Below, in pieces: positions 44,377 to 51,304 of a stretch of DNA of 64,000 nt. The stretch is from UBA7239 sp964509075. Lineage in GTDB: Bacteria > Pseudomonadota > Gammaproteobacteria > Pseudomonadales > UBA7239. The notes below the pieces were generated by a model, which saw nothing but the letters and a program-made list of their open reading frames with translations, was not told the origin of the DNA and searched no databases. Position 1 is the stretch's first letter. Each line of letters opens with the position of its first letter. The translations under genes and the position numbers were made by a program. The stretch lies in assembly GCA_964509075.1 (NCBI GenBank), contig CAZDWC010000009.1, forward strand, positions 100,695-164,694. The letters run 5' to 3'.

Positions 44377-44832
44377 ATGTACCACTTAGACACCAAAACA
44401 CGCCCCGGAAAATGGATTTTCGAGCACGGATGGGATTTTTCAGTAAAAACAGACGCTGAAGTAGCCAAGATTCTCGGCATCAGCACACGCACCGCAGCAC
44501 GCTGGCGCGCCGACATACAACGCGCGCCGCGCTATGCCATCGACTACCTTGCCGCCATCGTGTTACAGCATATCGTGCCGGAACACTGGCAAAAGCGCGG
44601 CCTGAGATTCTATGGCGACAATTCCATGGCATTCACAGGCCAAGGCAACTATATAACCCTCAGCTGCCTTGAAAATTGCGACTATTTGGCCGGCATCAGC
44701 CGCCACCGCGCGCCGTACTCGTGTGAAAAACACCAGCGGCACCAGTGCAAAGGCCAGACGACGCAACAGCCCGCTCAAGCATTGCTATTCGCTCAGCATG
44801 GGCAGCCAATGTGGTCACCGCCATCCAATTGA
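44377..44832 (+). CDS. Phage helix-turn-helix regulator (DUF3653-like), copy 1
   Basis: A 151-aa protein and probable lysogeny or replication regulator. A helix-turn-helix is visible at residues about 28-45 (DAEVAKILGISTRTAARWR), then RAPRYAIDYLAAIV and a tryptophan-containing strand region (HWQKRGLRFYGDNSMAFTG) recalling DUF3653 proteins of filamentous and other small phages. AAAGGA precedes the ATG. It is one of only two rightward genes and lies 115 bp inside the att core behind stacked inverted repeats. The last 137 bp overlap, antisense, the terminal gene of the late operon. Confidence 0.7.
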   Translation: MYHLDTKTRPGKWIFEHGWDFSVKTDAEVAKILGISTRTAARWRADIQRAPRYAIDYLAAIVLQHIVPEHWQKRGLRFYGDNSMAFTGQGNYITLSCLENCDYLAGISRHRAPYSCEKHQRHQCKGQTTQQPAQALLFAQHGQPMWSPPSN

Positions 44833-44911
44833 TTCGCAGCTGGACACCGAGCATGGCCAGTAGCACACCCACCGCCAACGGCGCGCAGAACGACAGAAAA
44901 ACAGCGTTCAC
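44696..44911 (-). CDS. Small membrane protein, holin candidate, copy 1
   Basis: 71 aa from a GTG at 44911 that overlaps the previous stop as GTGA; AGAGG lies upstream. One hydrophobic helix (VFLSFCAPLAVGVLLAMLGVQL) is followed by a short amphipathic helix (LAAHAERIAMLERAV), the layout of several small holins and spanins. It is the last gene of the late operon. The holin role rests on position and topology only. Confidence 0.5.
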   Translation of the reverse strand: MNAVFLSFCAPLAVGVLLAMLGVQLRINWMAVTTLAAHAERIAMLERAVASSGLCTGAAGVFHTSTARGGG

Positions 44912-45102
44912 GCGACCGCCTCTGGCCGGAATATACCAAACAGGCCGGCAATGACATTGCCCCATGAAACCGGGTCCCTCAGGCCATTCTGCGCCAGCCC
45001 GAAAACACCATCCAGCAGCAAGCCAGCCCCTAGACCCGTAGAAGGTTCTCGCAACCTCTCACGAACACCCGCAAAAACACCCGACACATATACCCCCAAC
45101 AT
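44908..45102 (-). CDS. Small hydrophobic protein of unknown function, copy 1
   Basis: 64 aa, glycine-rich with two short hydrophobic stretches (GVYVSGVFAG; GNVIAGLFGIF). The ATG at 45102 shares its first base with the last base of the preceding TGA, and AGGGA lies nine bases upstream. No family recognised. Confidence 0.45.
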   Translation of the reverse strand: MLGVYVSGVFAGVRERLREPSTGLGAGLLLDGVFGLAQNGLRDPVSWGNVIAGLFGIFRPEAVA

Positions 45103-45401
45103 CACCAGCTATCCCTATGCGTCAACTCATAAAACCACGTCCCTAAAGTATTCGACCCGTTTGCCACGCCATCATCCAGATAATCAGCCAGCGACGACGC
45201 GCCCTGATAGGCAAAATTCTGATCACTGGCCGGATTTACTTTTTGCGCCGCTGCTTTCACTGACTCCACCGCGCCAACTGTTACCGTTCCCACACGATCA
45301 GACAGCCACCACCACAGCGCACCACCCGCCGCAGCCAATACAACCGCCGTCGCCAAGTAACCGCCCATCTTGCTCTCAAATCCAGCAAGCCCCTCATTCA
45401 T
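45102..45401 (-). CDS. Phage membrane protein, 99 aa, copy 1
   Basis: N-terminal helix YLATAVVLAAAGGALWWWLSD followed by a polar, Ala/Ser-rich tail. The ATG overlaps the stop of the peptidoglycan hydrolase gene (ATGA). Probably a virion membrane component or lysis accessory; no family recognised. Confidence 0.6.
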   Translation of the reverse strand: MNEGLAGFESKMGGYLATAVVLAAAGGALWWWLSDRVGTVTVGAVESVKAAAQKVNPASDQNFAYQGASSLADYLDDGVANGSNTLGTWFYELTHRDSW

Positions 45402-46114
45402 GCGACATTCTCCGGCACGCCGCCGCTCCGATAACTCTCATACGCAACCGGCATCATTGGCGAACCCGTAATCGCTGCCGTGCATGCCGACGAGATCAAG
45501 CCAGCAGGATAAGGATTGCTCCCGGTTTCGTAATAAACCATTGCCTGCACCACTTCAGCCAAGCGCGAAACCACATCGAAAGGCACATCGGCACCAACCC
45601 CCAGAACGCGCGAAACGTAGGCCGTATAGTTCGCCAAATCTGTTTTACTGTGCGCAGAAACCAGCTTCCTCACCGTGTTCGCACCATCTTTCAGATATGA
45701 GTTTTTCACATCCATTGCGCCAGCTCTCACACCATACCACGCATGGGAAAACTGCTCGAATTTTCCGTCTGAATTATCAGCGAGCGGAATTTTACCAGCC
45801 CATGCAATGCCGCTTACTGTCAAATTAAGCGGATTATTATTTCTCACACCACGCGAACCAAACATCCCAGAAATGCTACTACTCGCGCCCGCCAACTTTA
45901 TTGAAAACTCCCCGAATATATTATCCAGAGTGTTCCCCCAGTTATACCCCTGATTTGGTGCCGGCGCATTTTCGTTTGTCATTTTGTTAATGTAATACGG
46001 CGCGTCGCCAACTTTCCCAGCAGCTTTCGACTTACGCGCAGCAAAAAACAATGCCGCCGCAAAACCGACGCCAACCACAGCAACAGCAACAGCAACACCC
46101 GCGCTTTTATTCAC
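45398..46114 (-). CDS. Virion-type peptidoglycan hydrolase, membrane-anchored, copy 1
   Basis: A 238-aa protein with an N-terminal transmembrane helix (residues about 5-26) and a catalytic-type domain beginning SRGVRNNNPLNLTVSG (88-103), followed by FEQFSHAWYGVRAGAMDVKNSY and ANYTAYVSRVLGV. This RG-x-RNNNP-x-N pattern is found in phage structural lytic enzymes thought to open the cell wall at entry. GTG start overlapping the previous stop. In a membrane-containing virion the anchor helix would place it in the internal membrane. Confidence 0.75.
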   Translation of the reverse strand: MNKSAGVAVAVAVVGVGFAAALFFAARKSKAAGKVGDAPYYINKMTNENAPAPNQGYNWGNTLDNIFGEFSIKLAGASSSISGMFGSRGVRNNNPLNLTVSGIAWAGKIPLADNSDGKFEQFSHAWYGVRAGAMDVKNSYLKDGANTVRKLVSAHSKTDLANYTAYVSRVLGVGADVPFDVVSRLAEVVQAMVYYETGSNPYPAGLISSACTAAITGSPMMPVAYESYRSGGVPENVA

Positions 46115-46295
46115 TTAGCACGACCTCTACAAGCAAACCATCCTGCATCTTAATCTTACCCACAAAACATTTAGCAAGGTCTGCCGCTGATACCTCTACA
46201 GCTCCATCCCTTGGATCAAGTGTAGAGCGGTCAAAACTGCCGTCAGCACGAAAGCTTGCGTAATATTTCACATCGACAACTGCGCCAGATATCAC
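46107..46295 (-). CDS. Small phage protein, 62 aa, copy 1
   Basis: Polar, beta-prone protein (DVKYYASFRADGSFDRSTLD; VGKIKMQDGLLVEVVL). It starts with a GTG overlapping the previous TGA (GTGA) and overlaps the next gene by 8 bp. No transmembrane segment; perhaps a minor capsid or vertex component. Family not recognised. Confidence 0.5.
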   Translation of the reverse strand: MISGAVVDVKYYASFRADGSFDRSTLDPRDGAVEVSAADLAKCFVGKIKMQDGLLVEVVLSE

Positions 46296-46747
46296 AACCT
46301 CATCCCCGCAGCAAAATAAAAAAGCCGCCTATAGTCATTATCAGACCCCTGATAAAAACCTACACGCATTTGATTTGGATAAAGCCACGACTTACCCGGC
46401 CCATCTGCAGCCTGACCATCACTTGCATAAATAAAAACCTCATCCCCCCTAGACTCATTACCTATTTCAGTAACATGCGCAATCTCTGGCACCCAATCAG
46501 AGTCAACAAAGTTTATGTATCGAGCATTCAAACCTGCCGCCGTCGAATAAAACCACGCCCAACCAAAAACAAGGCGCGCTTTTAATATCGAGCCATAAAA
46601 TTCAAGAGGAACGTCAATAACAACTTGCCTCCCCTTTGTGTACGTATTTAATGCCCCATCTTCCCAATCATAAATTGTTTTCAGCTGCTGGCCGCTTTTT
46701 GCGAAGCCTCCCAACAAAGACAATGCAGCACTATAAATATCGCTCAT
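46292..46747 (-). CDS. Phage structural protein candidate, 151 aa, copy 1
   Basis: Aromatic-rich protein (ARLVFGWAWFYSTAAGLNARYINF; DYRRLFYFAAGM). The ATG at 46747 overlaps the previous TGA as TGATG, with GAGGG upstream; an eight-codon upstream extension exists but would overlap further. Unlike most neighbours it has no terminal transmembrane helix, so a vertex, spike or minor capsid role is possible. No family recognised. Confidence 0.5.
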   Translation of the reverse strand: MSDIYSAALSLLGGFAKSGQQLKTIYDWEDGALNTYTKGRQVVIDVPLEFYGSILKARLVFGWAWFYSTAAGLNARYINFVDSDWVPEIAHVTEIGNESRGDEVFIYASDGQAADGPGKSWLYPNQMRVGFYQGSDNDYRRLFYFAAGMRL

Positions 46748-47274
46748 CAAAACACCCTCGAAAAATGACATTTACCGTCGCCCTGAAAATACAAGGTTAC
46801 ATTACCCGAGGTGCTCAGAACAATAACGTCGCCGGCATCCATACCTATCCCATACCCCAATAATCCGCCCGTCCAAATAACTCCCGTATTTGCCCGGTCT
46901 GCCTTTAAGATCAATTCCCTTTGTCCGGCATAAGCAGCAATTACCTGCGATTCCCCCGCAAGCTTTTCAATAACTGGAAAACCTTGATGCACGCCCGATT
47001 GTATGTATGAGACAGAAACATCACCAACAACACGCGAATCAAAAAATTCTTCCGTCTCGATTATTATTTCAACATTTTGATCAACATCGCTTTCGATAAG
47101 TACCTGATTGAAATTAGCAGAAAGCTTAATACCCTGTCCTTTCTCAAGCCTGTTTCTCTTTCCGTTTATTTCTACATTTATAGAGCCAGATCCTGATACA
47201 TAGTAAAGCTGCGACCCTACGCAGTGTATCAACTCACCAGAATTTGACTCTAATGCTCTTTTGAACAAAGGCAT
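46747..47274 (-). CDS. Beta-rich phage protein, possible vertex/spike, copy 1
   Basis: 175 aa, predicted mostly beta: repeated short hydrophobic strands such as SINVEINGKRNRL, QVLIESDVDQNVEIIIETEEF and DVIVLSTSGNVTLYFQG. No transmembrane segment. It is more A+T-rich than the early genes, as host-facing spike genes often are. The start overlaps the previous stop as TAATG. Vertex or receptor-binding function is inferred from fold propensity and position only. Confidence 0.5.
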   Translation of the reverse strand: MPLFKRALESNSGELIHCVGSQLYYVSGSGSINVEINGKRNRLEKGQGIKLSANFNQVLIESDVDQNVEIIIETEEFFDSRVVGDVSVSYIQSGVHQGFPVIEKLAGESQVIAAYAGQRELILKADRANTGVIWTGGLLGYGIGMDAGDVIVLSTSGNVTLYFQGDGKCHFSRVF

Positions 47275-47726
47275 TATTTTTTACCTCCGATAATCGAGAC
47301 AATAAAAACCAGCGCGCCAAGCCCTGCCGCAGCCATGTACATTATTTGCATTTTTTTCTGAGCACCAGCATCACTCGATTCCTGCACTGCTTTCATTGCT
47401 GTATCAACCCTCACACTATCCTCAGTGCGAGAACTGTTAGCCAGCATAAAAGCATTAGTCAGCGCCATTTGCGCCAATCCGAATGACTCCTTTACCGTTC
47501 CACTGTCACTAAGGTTTAGCTGCAATGATCCACCAGAAACACCAGCCGCGCCGCCTGATTTTCCCGCGCCACCACTGCCGCCCGCATAGCTTTGAATGGC
47601 CTTGTAGTTATTGTCCCCAGACAGCGCAATATCAGACAGGTTTATATAAGTAGCCCCCGCCTCTCCGGCATTATTGTAATTTGCCTGCTTCGTTTGCGAC
47701 GCGCTAACACTGGTGCTACTTCCCAT
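47274..47726 (-). CDS. Phage membrane protein with C-terminal helix, 150 aa, copy 1
   Basis: Long polar, Gly/Ser-rich region (AGGSGGAGKSGGAAGVSGGS) and a C-terminal transmembrane helix (IMYMAAAGLGALVFIVSII) ending GGKK. The second ATG (47726) is preferred because GGGGG lies seven bases ahead; ATG 47732 would add two residues. Probably a virion membrane protein. Confidence 0.55.
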   Translation of the reverse strand: MGSSTSVSASQTKQANYNNAGEAGATYINLSDIALSGDNNYKAIQSYAGGSGGAGKSGGAAGVSGGSLQLNLSDSGTVKESFGLAQMALTNAFMLANSSRTEDSVRVDTAMKAVQESSDAGAQKKMQIMYMAAAGLGALVFIVSIIGGKK

Positions 47727-48000
47727 TACCATGCCCCCACTTCATCCACGCCACAAAACCGACCGCAAGCGCAATAATAGCCAGCATTTTCAACTTGCCA
47801 TTATCCGCACTATCTGCCGGCACCCCTGCACTGCCAGCGCCACTTGCGCTGCCATCCGATGCGCCGGCATTGATGCGCGCCGCATCGCCCATAGAAAACA
47901 CCGGAGACGATGTTATCTGGCCGCTTGTCGAAAACGCAGAAGACGACTTATTAGAAGAATCCTCAGGACTTCCGATTGCACTGTTAAACATTCCGGACAT
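47716..48000 (-). CDS. Phage membrane protein, 94 aa, copy 1
   Basis: Ser/Gly/Ala-rich N-terminal part and a C-terminal helix (LKMLAIIALAVGFVAWMKW). Start overlaps the preceding stop as TAATG. Same topology as its neighbours; virion membrane protein likely. Confidence 0.55.
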   Translation of the reverse strand: MSGMFNSAIGSPEDSSNKSSSAFSTSGQITSSPVFSMGDAARINAGASDGSASGAGSAGVPADSADNGKLKMLAIIALAVGFVAWMKWGHGNGK

Positions 48001-48269
48001 TATTTTTTCACCGCAATCACAGCCACCACCATCAGCACTGCAGCACCAACATAAAAACCAATATCACCGCTTTGGTTTTGCTGCCTGCGCACATAAGCAT
48101 CGCTCTCCACTACAGCCAACTTGCGCGCATCATTTTCTCGTATAGCTGAAAAATACTGCACATGCGGCAGGTAAGGATTGGCCGAAATCTCAGCCAATGC
48201 CTTTGATTCCTCACCTGCCGCATATGCATTTGATGCCGAGTTAAATAGCTGTAACAGCGCAAACCACAT
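48000..48269 (-). CDS. Phage membrane protein, 89 aa, copy 1
   Basis: Amphipathic N-terminal half (LQLFNSASNAYAAGEESKAL) and a C-terminal helix (IGFYVGAAVLMVVAVIAV) ending KK. TAATG overlap with the gene before. Probably in the virion membrane. Confidence 0.55.
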   Translation of the reverse strand: MWFALLQLFNSASNAYAAGEESKALAEISANPYLPHVQYFSAIRENDARKLAVVESDAYVRRQQNQSGDIGFYVGAAVLMVVAVIAVKK

Positions 48270-48547
48270 TATTTGACCAGCACAACAACCAACACAACAG
48301 CCACCACACCAACACCAAGCAGCACCATTGTGCTGCTGTCCGTGCCCGTATCTATATTGCTACCAGCCCTTGCAAGCCGCTGCTGCTCAAGTGAAATACG
48401 CTCGTAATAGTCAGGCGTCTGCATTTGAGTTTTTTGCCTGTCCCATTCCAGTTGCGCATCCAGAGAGCGACGCTTCTCGCTCTCCCCCCACGCATTGAAC
48501 AGTGCAGACGCCCAGCTATTCACTGTGCCACTGGTTTCGCCGGCCAT
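48269..48547 (-). CDS. Phage membrane protein, 92 aa, copy 1
   Basis: Charged helical region (EKRRSLDAQLEWDRQKTQMQ) and a very hydrophobic C-terminal helix (TMVLLGVGVVAVVLVVVLVK). It begins two bases after the capsid gene stop, with AAGGGTGG as ribosome-binding site inside the capsid gene. Confidence 0.6.
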   Translation of the reverse strand: MAGETSGTVNSWASALFNAWGESEKRRSLDAQLEWDRQKTQMQTPDYYERISLEQQRLARAGSNIDTGTDSSTMVLLGVGVVAVVLVVVLVK

Positions 48548-48549
48548 GA

Positions 48550-49383
48550 TCAGCCACCCTTGTATGACGACATGGTTTCGGAGTACAGAACCAGCGTCGC
48601 GCTGCCGCTGTGCGTGACTTTCAGACGAAAATCATTCAGGCCAGACAGCACCAATTGTGTGCCCAACTCATTCTGCAAACTGAAATCGACGTGATAACAA
48701 CCGGCTTGCGCTGTGCGCCCCATGCGCTCTACCACGCGCTCCGCACGCGCCGCGCTGGCATCCCACACCTTGGAATCATTGGCCCAGACTTCCACGTTTG
48801 TTATCACATTTGCCGACTGAATCAAATGCAGCGCCATCAAAATATCTTCGCGCGGAATGTTGTCTATTTCCGTTGTGCCTGCGCCAGACAGCTGGTAACT
48901 GAAATTCCGCACGCGACGGAAAACTCCCAGCCGGTTTGCCTGCTCTACAGACAAACCATTTGCTGCTGGCGCTTGCGTCTCGACTGACCACGCTGCAATT
49001 GCCGGCGCAACCGCTGCCGCACCGATATCTCCCGTCAGCTGCATCACAGACACGTCAGAAAGACCCAAATTGAACTTTGCCGCCTGCGCCGCGCTATTCA
49101 TCCACTCGGCAAACTGAGGCAATACAATCTCCCCGCCGTTTACGGCCATGCCGTAGTAAGCAGACATCATCTCCAAATGAGAGATTGTTTTGAACTGCTG
49201 GATCGGCTGCGCATCCACTTTCAATTCAAGATTTGTAATGTCGGCTTTCGCAACCGTAGTACCGGAGTAATCAAGGCCGATTTTTTCAATCTCCTTGGCG
49301 CCGACAGGAATGGAAACCGTGAAGGTTTGCGACGCCCCCACGCCAGCGACGTTTGGAAGTTTTTTCAATGCTTCAATGCCCAT
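48550..49383 (-). CDS. Major capsid protein, probable double-jelly-roll fold, copy 1
   Basis: 277 aa, close to the PM2 capsid protein in length. The N-terminal half has the pattern seen in PM2-like capsids: beta strands (SQTFTVSIPVG; DITNLELKVDAQPI), then a helix with MMSAYYGMAVNGGEIVLP. A second set of strands follows after a loop near residue 150 (FRRVRNFSYQLSG; NVITNVEVWANDSKVWD; TQLVLSGLNDFRLKV), as two jelly rolls would give. The perfect AAGGAGG ribosome-binding site suggests high expression, and it heads the block of membrane proteins. The fold is inferred from sequence pattern, not from a search. Confidence 0.75.
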   Translation of the reverse strand: MGIEALKKLPNVAGVGASQTFTVSIPVGAKEIEKIGLDYSGTTVAKADITNLELKVDAQPIQQFKTISHLEMMSAYYGMAVNGGEIVLPQFAEWMNSAAQAAKFNLGLSDVSVMQLTGDIGAAAVAPAIAAWSVETQAPAANGLSVEQANRLGVFRRVRNFSYQLSGAGTTEIDNIPREDILMALHLIQSANVITNVEVWANDSKVWDASAARAERVVERMGRTAQAGCYHVDFSLQNELGTQLVLSGLNDFRLKVTHSGSATLVLYSETMSSYKGG

Positions 49384-49396
49384 ATCTACAGCCTCC

Positions 49397-49549
49397 TTAC
49401 TTCACGGCTTTAGCAGCGTCAGCCAGCGGCTTAATGCCACTTTTGACCGCAACCCAAGCGATTCCGCCGAAAACCAGCATCCCGATAACAGTGGAAACCA
49501 CCATTGTCATGTTGGTATTGTCTTTCACATATTGAGCCGGATTGGCCAT
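49397..49549 (-). CDS. Small one-helix phage protein, 50 aa, copy 1
   Basis: Sequence starts MANPAQYVKDNTNMTMVVST and has one central helix (MVVSTVIGMLVFGGIAWVAV) and a basic tail ending AKAVK. Length and layout resemble filamentous-phage coat proteins and also small membrane proteins of tailless phages; next to a large capsid gene the latter is favoured. ATG 49549 follows GGGGGA. First gene after the intergenic hairpin, so probably first in the late transcript. Confidence 0.6.
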   Translation of the reverse strand: MANPAQYVKDNTNMTMVVSTVIGMLVFGGIAWVAVKSGIKPLADAAKAVK

Positions 49550-49677
49550 TGCACATCCCCCACAGGATTTTTTGATCATCGAAAAGCGGCCACCCCACGC
49601 AGCCACATTGCGACCCCATCAAAACCCGAGAGACGGTTCCCTGCGCAAGCTCTTTAGCCTAAAGGTTAAAAATTGCC

Positions 49678-49717
49678 GATAACTATGCGCTGCACCGCTG
49701 TGCAGCGCATAGTTATC
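49678..49717 (-). terminator. Perfect 18-bp hairpin between early and late phage genes, copy 1
   Basis: GATAACTATGCGCTGCAC (49678-49695) and its exact reverse complement (49700-49717) flank a 4-base loop, overlapping the stop codon of the ATPase gene. In the leftward transcript it is followed after four bases by TTTTT, so it could terminate or attenuate the early message; an origin or packaging role is also possible. A smaller repeat CTTTAG-g-CTAAAG follows towards the late genes. Confidence 0.6.
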
Positions 49718-50357
49718 AGCCATTACGATACGTCAGCCTCACCAACTCAGCAGCCCGCGCCCTGTTTTCGTCAAGTCGGTAAAACGTCAGAGGTTCAAGC
49801 GCCGCCACTTCATCAGCAGAAACCCCGATTTCTCGCGCCAGATAACGCGCCGAGTGCTGCTTTAACGCCCCGACATACAGCACAGGACAATTCTCATATG
49901 CCGTTTTCGGTATTTCTTGCGGCCTCTGGCTTGTGCCGTGGTAGCGCATGCCATACTTGCGCCCCTGATTGAGCAATCGCCGAAAATATGGATCAGCAGT
50001 GCCCGGCCTGCTACAGCTCGACGCAATTTCCTCATCCAGCACAAACGTCCTCCGCTCTCCATCCAGCACAGCCAGCACGCACTGGCACCACCACTCATGT
50101 ACATCCGGCGAAGCATCCCCGGTATAGGCCACCCTAAACCCTTTCCCGCTGGAATTCGCCCTCGCAAGCGCGCGCGCGAAGTCTGACCTACTTGCGTACC
50201 TGTGCGCCGCATGGTCGCAATTAGGATCAAACAGCACGACACGCGCGCCAGTCTCCGGCACTTCCGCATTCTGCTTCAGCGCCTGAGACTTGCCCGTACC
50301 CGATCTGCCAAGGTATAGCGTATTTCGATTTTGCAGTGTTGGGTTTTCGTTGATCAC
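49716..50357 (-). CDS. Packaging ATPase, FtsK/HerA superfamily (PM2 P9-like), copy 1
   Basis: A 213-aa P-loop ATPase: Walker A GRSGTGKS (residues 17-24), Walker B RTFVLDEE (103-110) and the GTSQRPQEIPK segment (141-151) typical of the HerA/FtsK/A32 group that packages DNA in tailless phages with double-jelly-roll capsids. Zot proteins of filamentous phages share the superfamily, but they carry a transmembrane helix and a periplasmic domain that are missing here. GTG start overlaps the previous stop (GTGA). Confidence 0.8.
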   Translation of the reverse strand: MINENPTLQNRNTLYLGRSGTGKSQALKQNAEVPETGARVVLFDPNCDHAAHRYASRSDFARALARANSSGKGFRVAYTGDASPDVHEWWCQCVLAVLDGERRTFVLDEEIASSCSRPGTADPYFRRLLNQGRKYGMRYHGTSQRPQEIPKTAYENCPVLYVGALKQHSARYLAREIGVSADEVAALEPLTFYRLDENRARAAELVRLTYRNG

Positions 50358-50869
50358 GCCGCCGCGCCCAGCCCGTTATCCCCTGCCGTTGGCACCTGCA
50401 CACCGGCTCCGCTACCCGCGTCCGCCTGCTGCTGTGCTGCCGCTTCGCGCGCGTCAGCCTCTGCCAGAGTCCGCGATTGCATGTATATTCCGGCGCCAAG
50501 ACTGAAGAAAAACACCGCCGCCGACACCTCCTCCCGGTATGGCTGCAACCACGCCGGCAAGCCAAACTCATCAAGCCCATGCTTGATAATCAGCGGCGCC
50601 AAGCGCGGCCCGGCTTCATGGTATGCACTTTCCGGCACCGACAAGCGCGCGTCCTTTTGCTTCAAAAGCCAATCCAGCCCGCCCATTAACACCATTGCGC
50701 GCTCCCGCGCTTTCTGCTGTCGCAGTTGCTCCACATCAGCCGGCAAGTGCTCGCCGCCCACCGGCCCGCCTTGCTGCTTCGCCTCTGGCTCTGCCGGCCT
50801 GTCTTCCACTGCCGCCAATGTCGCCAGATTTTCCAATTGATCACTTGCCCCGTTTTTCACAACGCCCAT
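50354..50869 (-). CDS. Phage membrane protein, 171 aa, copy 1
   Basis: Starts MGVVKNGASDQLENLATLAA at 50869 behind a GGGGGG stretch; overlaps the previous gene by 13 bp. Helical charged region, one transmembrane segment (VSAAVFFFSLGAGIYMQ, residues about 115-131), then an Ala/Gln/Gly-rich tail. No family recognised; precedes and is coupled to the packaging ATPase, so it may anchor the packaging complex. Confidence 0.6.
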   Translation of the reverse strand: MGVVKNGASDQLENLATLAAVEDRPAEPEAKQQGGPVGGEHLPADVEQLRQQKARERAMVLMGGLDWLLKQKDARLSVPESAYHEAGPRLAPLIIKHGLDEFGLPAWLQPYREEVSAAVFFFSLGAGIYMQSRTLAEADAREAAAQQQADAGSGAGVQVPTAGDNGLGAAA

Positions 50870-51294
50870 ACAACGCCCCCCATTAGCGCAAATAAAAGAA
50901 CCCCGGCGAGCACCTTTAGCCCGCCATTCGGTTTGTTTTCGGTTAATTCCGCCGACCGAGCCGACCGAACAGCCTCCGGCTTTTCCGGCTCCCAATCGGT
51001 TACTGCGACCGGCTTTTCCGGCTCCGGTTTCGGTTTGCTTTCAGGTTCCGGCTTTGACTGATCATCCAGCCACTCCGGACGCGATTCTCCCACGCCTTCC
51101 GGTTTGGTAGGCGGCTTTCCGCCGTTCCAATCTGTCAGCCAATAAAGCCGCTCCTGTACTCGCTTCCCGGTACGCTGATCAAGCCCGCAATCAGGGCAGC
51201 GGCTGTACAAGTGCGCCCCCTTGCGTTTTGCCTGATACACAGACGCCACCTTGCCGCAGTCGCACTTGATCCGCCCCAATTCATCGTTAGCCAT
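50857..51294 (-). CDS. Zinc-ribbon membrane protein, 145 aa, copy 1
   Basis: N-terminal zinc ribbon with Cys11, Cys13, Cys33 and Cys36 (KCDCGK...RCPDCG), a Pro/Lys/Glu-repeat linker (SKPEPESKPKPEPEKPV) and a C-terminal helix (GLKVLAGVLLFALMGGVVWAL). GAGGG upstream of the ATG overlaps the end of rep. This could tether DNA or Rep to the membrane; function unknown. Confidence 0.65.
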   Translation of the reverse strand: MANDELGRIKCDCGKVASVYQAKRKGAHLYSRCPDCGLDQRTGKRVQERLYWLTDWNGGKPPTKPEGVGESRPEWLDDQSKPEPESKPKPEPEKPVAVTDWEPEKPEAVRSARSAELTENKPNGGLKVLAGVLLFALMGGVVWAL

Positions 51295-51304
51295 TGCCGC
51301 GCCC

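Noticed and set aside
44951..45700. 249-codon rightward open frame over the phage late genes (and its copy at 54801)
   Set aside because: Low-complexity Pro/Thr/His-rich translation opposite to well-formed overlapping genes; a shadow of leftward coding.
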